From positions 1,074,195 through 1,138,194 of the forward strand of contig CACRSC010001923.1 of the NCBI GenBank assembly GCA_902651635.1: DNA of 64,000 nucleotides, read 5' to 3'. Origin of the DNA: Mastigamoeba balamuthi. Taxonomy: Eukaryota; Evosea; Mastigamoebida; Mastigamoebidae. Made by a program: the position numbers and the translations under genes. The notes beneath the pieces were generated by a model. It worked only from the letters and a program-made list of their open reading frames with translations. It was not told the DNA's origin and ran no database searches. Below, piece by piece: positions 54,880-64,000 of the stretch (positions within the stretch are counted from its first letter, which is position 1; each line of letters opens with the position of its first letter).

Positions 54880-55940
54880 TGCGGCGGCCGCGGGGTCCGG
54901 AGGCCTCGTGGTTGGCTGAAAAGTCTGTTTTTCAGAGAAAGTCTGTATGGCCGCCCCCGTGTGCTCTTGTTTGTTCTCGTTTGTTTCTCTGCCGCCGCTA
55001 ACGAGGCTCGCATTCAATCCGCGAGCGCCATTCGGTCCTCCCGCGCGCCGTGTGTCGAGGGCGAGTTCCTGATCGCTGTGATCCACAGCGTGCATGCGTG
55101 GCCCCCAGCGTGGGTTGGCCTAGCCAGGGTTATTTTTTCCAAGTTCGTGTTTTCACATAGTAACTGCCCAGGAAAGAAAACCCTATTTGTGCTCTCACCG
55201 CCATAAATGAGACCCCGCGGGGTCCTTGAGCACACGCGCGTTCGCGAACGCACACCCTGCGGTCAGCACTGCGTGGCGAGAGGCCAGGGGGCTGGAAGAC
55301 ATGTCACGCGAATAGGGAGGCCACGGTGAGAAAGAGAACCCGGCAATGCACCAACTGGCGGCGGACTTGCCATCGACGGCAGCCGCGCCTTTGCCCTCCC
55401 GAGCTCTCCGCGAGAGCTTGTTCGGCACAGACCCCGTTGATGTAGCCGCCCCGTAGACTGCCTGGCACGGATCCATCCGCGCCGTGCCAAGGCGAGGGGG
55501 GTCTCCGCCGCCAAAGGAGGGCGAGGGGGCCGGGGCCACAGTGAGGAGCTGCGAAGGGGCGCGAAGAGACCAGTAGAAATGAGCGGTAGCACAGAGCCCG
55601 TATTGGGGCTCAGGTAGAAGTCTCCGTTAGGGGGAGAAACAGCAGCGGCCCCGAAGTGGGAACAGGCCGACACCGGTGAGGGGGGGCCATGAGAGGCGGG
55701 GGGTGGAACCAGAGGAAAACGGGAAACCGTCCAAGCTCTACTGCGAGGCTAAATGTGGGGCCGTGACGTGTGGGGCGCACGATATTTAGCGCCGTCCCGC
55801 ATCCCCTTTTAAATTTGGTTCTGCGTTGGTGCGCCGTGTGCGTGCGATTGTGTGCTCGCCCGCCCAGACCACCCGCTGGCCGCTGCCTCTCCTCGCCACC
55901 TGCAGACCCCCTCGCAGCCAACGTGCCTCCTCCCCTCCCC
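54880..55940. other. Intergenic stretch, no supported gene
   Basis: GC-rich. Open minus-strand frames around 55200-55670 are Ser/Ala/Pro-rich and have no recognisable domain or splice pattern, so I do not call a gene. Confidence 0.4.
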
Positions 55941-56298
55941 CATGTACACCACCCGATCAAACAACGTGCGTCCACTGTCTTCCCTCCCCCCCACCCACGC
56001 ACCCGCACACACCGTTTCTTCTCAGAATTGTCCTCGTTTCTCCCACCACGGTTTACAATCGTGGAATTCTATTGATAGGGGGGGTGTGGTGCGGTGGTGG
56101 GGGGGTCAAGGTGATGTGCTTGGTGCGTGGCGTGGTGGCCTGGGTGTTGTAGGGGCAGTTTTATCTGTTGAGCAAATTGTCCACTCAACAACCCCCTACC
56201 CCCCACCACGCGACTTCTCTCTCTAAACACCGGCTTCCCAGTGTCCTCTGCGGCCCTCCACCTCGCTCTCGGGCCTCGAGTCGCTGGTCCTCACCGGG

Positions 56299-57825
56299 AT
56301 GGACGCCACGTCATCCGGAGAAATCAACGGCCTGGCGCTGCCGCCCACGAGCGTCACGCCGCCGCCGACGGCCACCACGGCCGCCGAGCGCCGGCAGCGC
56401 CCCGGGGCCCACATCGTCTGCCGCGTCTGCGAGCGCGCCGTTCCGCGCGAGCTCACCGACGCGCACACGCGCGCCTGCGAGGCGCTCAACAAGGAGGCCA
56501 TGCGCGCCCTCCGCATCGACAGCCGCCTCGAGGCCCTCTTCGCCCTCGGCTGCCCCTCGTCCATCGTCGCCGCCGTCACGCCGTGAGTCCCTGCCTGCCC
56601 GGCCCCCTTCAAGTGTCCCACACGTCACGCAGGCATTTCTTGTTCTCACATCTGGAATTCCATCGCGAAATTGCCCAGCGCGATGGGACAGCCGCCGGCG
56701 GACGAGGCCTGCGCCGTGCGAGACGCTCTCAAGACCCTGATACCCCGCCTGCAGCGCGACGCCGACCAGGACATCGCCCTCGACCTCCTTAATCTGGTAA
56801 TTTTCCCACTGGGAAAAAGTTCACCGGCCGGTCGGTTTCGTGCGAAAAGCGCTAACGAGACGCGGCGACGCCACCCTCCGCCGAAGGTGTCTGACAAGTG
56901 CCTGGTGCTGCGGGAGCTCGAGAGGGCCCGCAAGGTGTGCGGAGAGGCGTCGGACACGTCACCGTGCGCGTCGCCGGTTCTGCCGCGCGTGCGCCACCTC
57001 AGGGCGGCGACGCCGAGGCGCGCGCGCAACTTCAGCGCGCCGCCGGCGCCCGCGGACGCGGCGGTCAGGGGCCCGCGGCCGCCGGTCGCCGAGCGCAGCG
57101 CGTCGGCAGGTGACGTGGGGCTGTCGATCGACGACTTCGAGGTCGTCAAGGCCCTCACGCGCGGCGCCTACGGCAAGGTCTTCCTCGCGAGGAAGAAGGT
57201 GCGCCCGGATCGCGCCGCGTCTCTGGGGGGAAGGGGGAGGGAGAGGGAGGGGTGGGCCCCGAATGGGAGCTGGGGAACCCGATTGGTGCAAAATGACCGG
57301 AATTGGCGGGTTGTCGGGTTTGCGGACGAAATGCGAGCAGAAATGAATGCGCATTTCCGTGATCGGGTGGCAATGCGCGGGCACCGGAGTGCCGGATTGC
57401 GTGTCTTCTTTTCGGGCAGAAGCGCATTCCCCGGGGTGGGTTTTGGCCTTCAATTGTCTTTCGTACCAATTCGCTGTTTGCTTATTGTTGAATTGTTGAA
57501 TTGTTCCGAATTGCGCCGGCAACTGACGGGCCTCCAGAGGACGGGGGACCTGTTCGCGATCAAGGTGCTGCAGCGGTCGGCGCTGGGGCACAAGAACGGC
57601 CTCGAGTCGCTGCACACGGAGCGCCGCATCCTCGCCGAGACGGCGAGCCTCTACGTCGTCAAGATGTTCTACTGCTTCGCGGACGAGGACCGCGTCTACA
57701 TCGTCATGGAGTACCTGCCGGGCGGCGACTGCTTCGCGCTGCTGCAGACGGTCGGCGCGCTCGACGAGCCCACGGCGCGCATCTACGTCGCCGAGACGGT
57801 CCTCGCGCTCGAGTACCTGCACGGC

Positions 57826-57863
<38 letters not shown>

Positions 57864-58524
57864 GCTCATCGACCGCAACGGCCACGTCAAGCTGACCGAC
57901 TTTGGCCTCAGCACGACGGGCCTGCAGAGCAGCCGCGCGCGCTGGTGCTGCGGGACGCCCGACTACATGGCGCCCGAGGTGCTGCTGCAGTCGCCGTCGT
58001 CGTCGCCTACAGAGGGCTGCCGCGCCTGCGCTGGGGCCGCCGTCGACTGGTGGGCGCTGGGCTGCGTCCTCTACGAGTTCCTCGTCGGCTCGCCGCCGTT
58101 CGCGGGCAGCACGCCGGCTGAGATCTTCGAGCGCGTCGTCGGCGAGGCCCCGCAGGTGCCCGAGCGCGTCTCGCCGGCCGCGAGGTCGCTGATCGCGGGG
58201 CTGCTGGAGAAGGACCCCGCGAGGCGGCTTGGGCGCAACGGGGCCGCAGAGGTCAAGTCGCACGAGTTCTTCCGCTGCCTCGACTGGGACAGGCTGACGA
58301 TGACGCCGACGCCCTACAGCCCCGTGCTCAAGCGCGACGACGACACGTCGTTCTTCGACGCGCGGCTCGAGAGGTTCCCCGTCGCCGAGCTCGAGCTCGC
58401 GCCCGCGCGGGCACCCAGCAGGGCCGGCAGCTGCGAGTCTGCCAGCGAGTCCGACGTCGACGAGTTCTTCTGGGTCAACTTCGGCCACCTGGCCAGCAAG
58501 ACGCGCGAGCAGCTCGACGAGTAG
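56299..58524 (+). CDS. IREH1/RIM15-like AGC protein kinase with N-terminal zinc finger
   Basis: Four exons in phase: 56299-56582, 56679-56796, 56887-57198 and 57538-58524 (566 aa). A fifth, 5'-most exon (ATG 55942, MYTTRSNN) could add about 28 residues by splicing to 56245. The N-terminus has a C2HC-type finger (CRVCERAVPRELTDAHTRAC) as in plant IREH1. A helical linker with SDKCLVLRELERARKVCG follows. The kinase domain runs from DDFEVVKALTRGAYGKVFLA to SHEFFRCLDW: Gly loop GAYGKV, Lys in FAIKVLQ, HRDLKPDNMLI, LTDFGLSTTG, TPDYMAPEVL and DWWALGCVLYEF are all present, so it should be active. The C-terminal AGC tail has TPTPYSPVLKRDDDTSFFDARL and ends FFWVNFGHLASK. Family members act in growth, nutrient or cell-polarity signalling. 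Confidence 0.85.
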
Positions 58525-59230
58525 GACCCCGCAGGCATCGAGTTTTCTGCCTTCAGTCCGTGTAATTGTATTGTATTTTGCTTTCTGCCTCTTTCGCTCT
58601 TTCGCTGCTCCCCCCCAGCCTCGGCACGGGGGGACCACAGGTGTGCTTCTGTTGCATCTCCCTTTCTGTCCACCAGCTCGCACGCACACACATAAGCCAC
58701 GACAGCCACACCGACGCACACACCCGACGGGGCGCTTGTACACACACGCAGCTGCCTTGCCCGCAGCTGGCCCTGCCCCCCTTTCTGACAGTCAACGCCA
58801 CCCAACGCATCTCAGACCACTTCTGCCTCTGCCCTCTTCCGCGGGACGCACAGCAGCAACAGCACCAAACAAAAGAACCCCCTGAGGCCACATCCCCAGA
58901 GTCCTCTCTGCACCGTTGCCTCCCACGAGCCGCCCAAGGTCACAAGTTGGCCGGGCAGTTCGAGAGAAACAGACAGGGCGCACCCTCTATCCACGGACAA
59001 ATGTGTATGACGTCACCGATATGGAAACTGCTGAGTGGCCCGCTCCACAATTGCGTCTGCCTCCAAATTACTGCTGCTTGCAGATAACCGAGCAATGGGA
59101 ACTCCGCGGGGACCGCCCCGCTCTGTTTCGAATTTCCCAGATTCCTTCGGGGGGGCAGTTTCAGAAAACGATATCGTATCTTCACACTGTTGATATTGTG
59201 ACTGTTCTTTTTTGTGCGCACAAGCCGAGA
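58525..59230. other. Intergenic region between kinase and copine-like gene
   Basis: About 700 bases, pyrimidine-rich early, with no gene seen. Its last part is the promoter of the gene at 59231. Confidence 0.4.
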
Positions 59231-60378
59231 ATGGGAGCAAAGAGCTCAAAGCCCAAGGAACCCAAGAAGCCCGTATTCAGGGCCATCGCCGACAACTACA
59301 AGACCCTCTCTGAGGTACGCGCGTCCGCCGGCCCTCGGCCGGTTCGCGTTTCTGGGGAGGGGGACAAAGACCCGACGGGAAAACCCCCAAACAGGTGCAA
59401 GAAGCGCTGCGCAAGGCCGGCCTCGAGTCCAGCAACCTCATCATCGGCATCGACTTCACCAAGTCCAACGAGGTCGGTTTGCTCCCCTTCCCCTTTGCAC
59501 CGATTCTGAGAGGCGGGGCTGTGCGGGGTTTTTTTGTTTGTTGCGCGTTTCTGCGTCTTCGCATAGTGGACGGGGAGGAACTCGTTCGGGGGCAGGTGCA
59601 TGCACACCGTCGGCGACACGCCCAACCCGTACCAGAGGGCCATCGACATCATCGGCCGCACTCTCGAGGTCTTTGACGACGACCGCCTCATTCCAGTACG
59701 ATATTATCCACCCGCACACCCACCGGAGATCCCCGCATCTTCCCGGAGCCATAAATCTGGTTCACAATATATCGCCCCCTAATTCCGCGAAAACGTCAAC
59801 CAGGCGTACGGGTTCGGTGACGTCACCACGACGGACAAGTCGGTGTTCCCGTTCTTCCCCGAGGACAAGCCCTGTGCTGGCGTGCTCGAGGTGCTGCAGC
59901 GCTACAGCGAGATCGCCCCGCACGTGACGCTCAGCGGCCCCACGTCATTCGAGGCGCTCATCAACAAGGCCATCGAGATTGTCCAGCGGACCCGCCAGTA
60001 CCACATCCTCGTCATGTGCGCTTGCCGTCTCCTCCTCCTTCCCACCAGTCCCGAGGAGGAAAACCGACGGAAACCCGATACAGAATCGCCGACGGGCAGG
60101 TGGACTCGCAAGTGCAGCAGACGAGGGATGCGATTGTGAGGGCGTCGGGGTTCCCGCTGTCGATCGTGGTGGTGGGGGTCGGCGACGGCCCGTGGGACAA
60201 GATGCGCGAGTTTGACGACGGGCTGCCCAAGCGGCGGTTCGACAACTTCCAGTTTGTCGACTTCAACGGCGTCATGACCAAGCCCCGCGTAGAGAACTAC
60301 GAGGTCGAGTTCGCCGTCGCCGCGCTCATGGAGATACCTGAGCAGTACTCGGCCATCAAGAGTCTCGGACTGATGTAG
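59231..60378 (+). CDS. Copine/RGLG-like vWA-domain protein with probable N-myristoylation
   Basis: Five exons: 59231-59314, 59395-59472, 59567-59695, 59804-60015 and 60083-60378, all in phase; 266 aa. The protein is essentially one copine-type vWA domain: [20 protein letters not shown] carries the DxTxSN metal site, then [82 protein letters not shown] and [10 protein letters not shown]. The start [14 protein letters not shown] fits N-myristoylation plus a basic membrane patch, as in plant RGLG ligases. There are no C2 domains as in true copines and no RING finger as in RGLG. It may act as a membrane-linked adaptor in signalling. Confidence 0.85.
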
Positions 60379-61690
60379 ATACCGCGTGCGGCGGGGCTGG
60401 GCTTGCCCAACAGCAGAACGCCCCCCGCAATTGCGCAGCTGCACAGTTGCACCACACTGATGGCGACACAAAGACAAGCAAACACTGCGGGCAACGGGAA
60501 GCCAAACGATGATCACGTGCCACAGCCTTTTTTCAGAGCACAAGTGGGACTAACGGGCAAGCGAATGTTGGTACACTTATCACATCAGTACAGTCATCTT
60601 GAAGAAGCTTCATTACAAATACAGTCTCACAGCAGGTAGAATTCTGAATCTGTATTCCTGGCAGGAACTTCTGCAATTGCCCAATATCACAGAGATGCTT
60701 GCTCCAACTCAAAATTTGTTACAGTGTTATAAGGTATGTTTTTACAGATACAGTGATTCATGCAAACTTTCATTCAATTCAGATTATAATTTATACAATA
60801 CCATTATGTCCTCATTACGGCAATGCAGAAGTGTGCATCAGAGGCTGCAGGCTATACAACAAGGCCCTAAAGTGGAAATACCATCAGAGGGTCCAGCAGA
60901 TTACTGTTTTCTGAGAATTTCCTGCCCATCATCATTTCAGTATGTTTCTGTTCTGGCTTAAATGGAAATAACTTCATTGGAACCAAAATGTAAAGAGAAA
61001 GGATCAAGAAAGAGAACTTTACATTTCAACCCATTAGTATAGAGGCGGGACAAGTCACCACACCAGAAGAGTGACTAAGATAGGCCTTCAAAATAGTGCT
61101 GCACTTAATATCATTTATGCACTAAGACAACAATATTTAAGGGGTTCAGCAGAGCAGGCAATGCACTAGGAACAGGAGCACAAGTCCAGGCGAAACACAC
61201 AGCTACAGTCCAAGTACAGGAGAGAGAGAATGCCAAAGCTGAACCATATCAGTGCAGGTCATATGACAGGTACTCTGCTGGTATTTGTTCTCTGCTACTT
61301 TGACCTTGCTTCATGGAGCAGCCCTGTCTATTACCATCAGAGAAGACTATCTTCTAGATGCTCTTCTATTTCACTTCTTAGGGCAATGGCGACCATCCAT
61401 GTAGCCATTCCTCTGCAGGTAACACTGTGTATTGTGGACACACAGTTTACTGCCATAGTGACTGAAGCAACAGATGGTGCTGGTGGACCAGAAGACTAAC
61501 CAGTGGAGGAAAGGAGAAGCAAAAGCAGAGAATCAAGACAGAATGAGGAAGGACATCTGTGGAAAAGCCTGGTATGCAGAGAGAATGATAGCAGACCCAG
61601 AGGCAATGCCAAAAAGCTCATCCAAGGAAGAGCAGAGTGATACAGAAACAGATGGAATTGTGCAAGTCTGACCTGTCTTCTCAGAAGAAG
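60379..61690. other. AT-rich island, first part: no supported gene
   Basis: Composition changes to AT-rich. Weak plus-strand frames (around 60600-60960 and 61230-61670) show no domain I can name and are cut by stops in a way typical of decayed transposon DNA. Confidence 0.45.
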
Positions 61691-62400
61691 AAGAAGTCAT
61701 CTGCCTTTGCACTTGGGATGCAAGAGTATTAATGAGCCCTTAATAGGGAACAAGGCAGTACCTGAATTGTAGCTGCACAAAAGAGGAAGAGCAGCAACAC
61801 AGTACTCTACAATGTTTGCTCCTCTGTCTAAGACCAGCAGTTGCAGGGTACCCAGCTGGTACACCATATGATCAATGAAAACCTGTGCACTGGCCATTAC
61901 TGAAGATACCTTTATTCAACATATCTTAAATGTACTGCTATGTGCCTTCATCACACTGTAATCTCCAAGGCAGTGTGCAGCTGGAAGACACGTAGTGATG
62001 ACCTGCAGTGTGCAGTCAGGTGCCTGTTGCACTTTCAGCAGGTGGAGTAAAGTGCAGATAAAGTCTCACACAATTACATGTGCCAAGGCTGGCATTATGA
62101 GTGAGTGCCACCTTGGTATCTGTGGCATCAGCACGTGCTGGCCATGGGTGCTGTGTGGTTCTCGCGCCTTGTGTGAGGTGCATGCTGCAAGCCCCAGTCC
62201 AGATTTTTTGATGTGTGCCACAGATTTTATTGTACAAAAGCCCCTTAAGCATTGTACAACCCAAAATTACCCGTTGTGTACAAAAGTACAGGTTTGAGAC
62301 ACCTTTGAAGAGGGAAGGCTTTTTCTTAAGGCTCATTACCGCTTTTGGTTGGTCATGTGGCACATACGCCTGAAGTGAACATTGACTCATCCGATAAGGA
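61690..62400 (-). mobile_element. Probable LTR-retroelement fossil (integrase-like debris)
   Basis: On the minus strand FIDHMVYQLGTLQLLVLDRG resembles the core of a Gypsy/Copia-type integrase. The stretch up to about 62390 may hold its upstream part. It is old and broken; family beyond LTR element is not certain and no LTR is seen. Confidence 0.35.
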
Positions 62401-62484
62401 GAACGCTGGTTTGCACTCTTGGTTTTGCCCTATGTCGCACCAATTATCTCCCCGCGGAGATCTTCTTCAAAAAAAAAGGCCGGT

Positions 62485-64000
62485 ATGAGCGAGACGGTCC
62501 GCCCCATCATCATCGTGAGCGCGGATGGCACCGAAGTCGCGCGCTGCAGGCCCAACCCGCCACCGAACGCGCGCGATGTGCTGGTCGCGAAGTTCAGCGG
62601 TGCGGGCTCTCTGAAGGACCCCGAGGGCTTTGAGGTGTTCAGCCAGAGCCACGTCCTCGTTCCCGGCACCTACGTCCACGTGCCCCCGGCAGCACCCCAC
62701 GGTGCGACATTTCAATCTTCTCCGCCTCCGCCCGCCGCACGAGCACTTGTTTCTTTCATTCGTTCTCCGCCGGCCCACGACGTCTCTTCACAACAAAGCT
62801 GGCGCTGTCGCCTCGCAATTCTCGGTGACCCTTCCCCCCCGATGCCAACTCCAAGGCGACCCGCGACCCCGTAACCACACCCGCCCGACGCGCGCTCACA
62901 AATCCAATCACTCTCCCCCGCCTCTTGCTTTCTCACGCCGCACTCTTGCGTGTTCTCCGCTTCATCTGACGGCTGTGTTATCTCGTCAGGCCGTGCGGAC
63001 GTCGTGATGGAACCGGCGGGCATCACGGTCCTTCCGAGGTACGCAGCACGCCGCGTGTCGGAGGCGCGCCAGGATCTGGGCCCCGCTGTCCCGGTCAGCA
63101 ACGAGGGCGTGTGGAGAGCGATGTACCTCACGAACCGCAGGGAGACATGCGAGGACCTGCTGGCCATGGCCAAGGCGGGCGGGGCGTTCCTGATCCGCGC
63201 GCCGCCGCTGTCGGGCAAGACGGGCCTCACACAGCTCTTCACCGACTTCCTGCGCGAGCCGGGGGTTCTCGCGCCCCCGGCCCTCATCGTCCGCGCCTCG
63301 CTGTCGTACTCGCATGCTGGCGTGATGAGCCAGGTCACGGCTGCGAGCGAGGGCATCATCACGTCGGACACGATCGAGAACCCGCCGGACGGGCACAGGA
63401 TCGTCCTGATCGTCGACGAGGCCCAGATCGGGTACCGCTACCCAGCGGACACGTTCTGGGCGGCTCTGAAGAAGCTCAACGAGCGGGCCAAGAAGGACAC
63501 CCTCAGCGTCCTCGTCTTCGCTGCGTACGGAGAGAAAGCCGAGGGGCTCCACCTCGCGTCCGAGGCGTGCACGCCGATGGCCTTCGACCTCGGGCACCAG
63601 CGTGGCCCTGCGTTTGTCTCTCTCCGCATTGTACGTTGGCAGCTGCCTCGCGTTGCTGCAGCGCCTCTCGCAGATGACTCCATCTCCCGTGCAGTCCGAG
63701 TACGACGAGCTGGTTGAGGACTTCAACCGCACGTGCCAGGAGCGTTCCCTCAACGTGAGCATAAGGCCAGCAGTCGCGGCAATAATCAGGGAGTACACCG
63801 GGCGGCACACTGGGCTAACGGCCGAGCTGCTACTCCGCATCGAGGACAAGTTCCACCGCCACGCTGAGCCGGCAACGGACGCGGAGATCACCACGTTCAT
63901 CTACAGTGCCTTCGTGCTGCAGGCGTTGCAGGCCACGCGTGCCGTCGAAACCGTCGAGGGTGAGAAGCGCGACGCCCTCGTGAAGATTCTGCTCTCGGCC
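62485..64000 (+). CDS. Crinkler-like P-loop NTPase, 5' part (3' end off the window)
   Basis: Exon 1, 62485-62701, starts at ATG 62485 (MSETVRPIIIVSADGTEVAR) and looks like a ubiquitin-like or Crinkler header. Exon 2 is 62990-63630 and exon 3 is 63695 to the window edge, in phase. Exon 2 has VWRAMYLTNRRETCEDLLAM, Walker A AFLIRAPPLSGKTGLTQLF and Walker B RIVLIVDEAQIGYRYPADTF, followed by LSVLVFAAYGEKAEGLHL. Exon 3 has SEYDELVEDFNRTCQ, IREYTGRHTGLTAELLLRIE and TTFIYSAFVLQAL. This layout (header, P-loop ATPase of STAND/AAA type, then a C-terminal effector domain) is that of CRN proteins known from oomycetes, chytrids and many free-living protists. The effector domain lies beyond 64000, so its nature (nuclease, kinase or other) is unknown. 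Confidence 0.7.

Noticed and set aside
56959-58743. A 594-aa minus-strand frame opposite the kinase
   Set aside because: Antisense of a GC-rich kinase gene; no domain, and the plus strand has all kinase motifs.

Overview
This is eukaryotic nuclear DNA. The genes have short GT-AG introns, and the gene set is eukaryotic: TFIIB, a CARMIL-type LRR protein, an IREH1-like AGC kinase, a copine-like vWA protein and a tRNA-Tyr with an intron at 37/38. Host genes are very GC-rich and use all three normal stop codons. The mixture of actin-regulator, copine and Crinkler-like genes with short introns fits a free-living amoeboid protist, perhaps an amoebozoan near the Archamoebae. That is inference; no species-level marker is visible.

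Layout. 1-1198: the 3' part of TFIIB. 1485-2191: a short Harbinger-like DNA transposon, then an AT-rich gene desert to about 3690. 3693-5577: a secreted pectate lyase (-). 5988-9464: a two-domain membrane nucleotide-cyclase homologue (+). 9580-16020: a duplicated block with an orphan coiled-coil gene family (two near-identical copies plus fragments). 16236-18400: a decayed Harbinger-type element with a Myb-like gene and a DDE transposase. 18800-31600: an old Gypsy-type LTR element lying on the minus strand, split by a 7,085-bp element (19483-26567) that has 18-bp terminal inverted repeats and a 10-bp target duplication. 31960-35668: a further piece of the duplicated block with a third coiled-coil gene copy.

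The right half is mostly host genes: CARMIL (36164-41614, -), tRNA-Tyr (41821-41903, -), a type I membrane protein (42056-43390, -), a small secreted protein (44597-45088, +), an AT-rich island with a nearly intact intron-rich Harbinger transposase (46547-48477, -), an orphan coiled-coil gene (48660-49586, -), an acetate/ammonium-type transporter (51730-52544, +), a small helical protein, a SEL1-repeat protein, an IREH1/RIM15-like kinase, a copine/RGLG-like protein, a second AT-rich island with retroelement debris, and the 5' part of a Crinkler-like NTPase running off the window.

The most interesting object is the 19483-26567 element. It carries two divergent, fully phased, spliced genes (801 and 792 codons) whose products I cannot place with confidence. 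Every non-coding segment longer than 115 bases between its ends carries an array of a 13-bp near-palindrome (ATGCCGSCGGCAT), while the exons carry none. It looks like a complete and possibly recent DNA transposon of an unfamiliar type.
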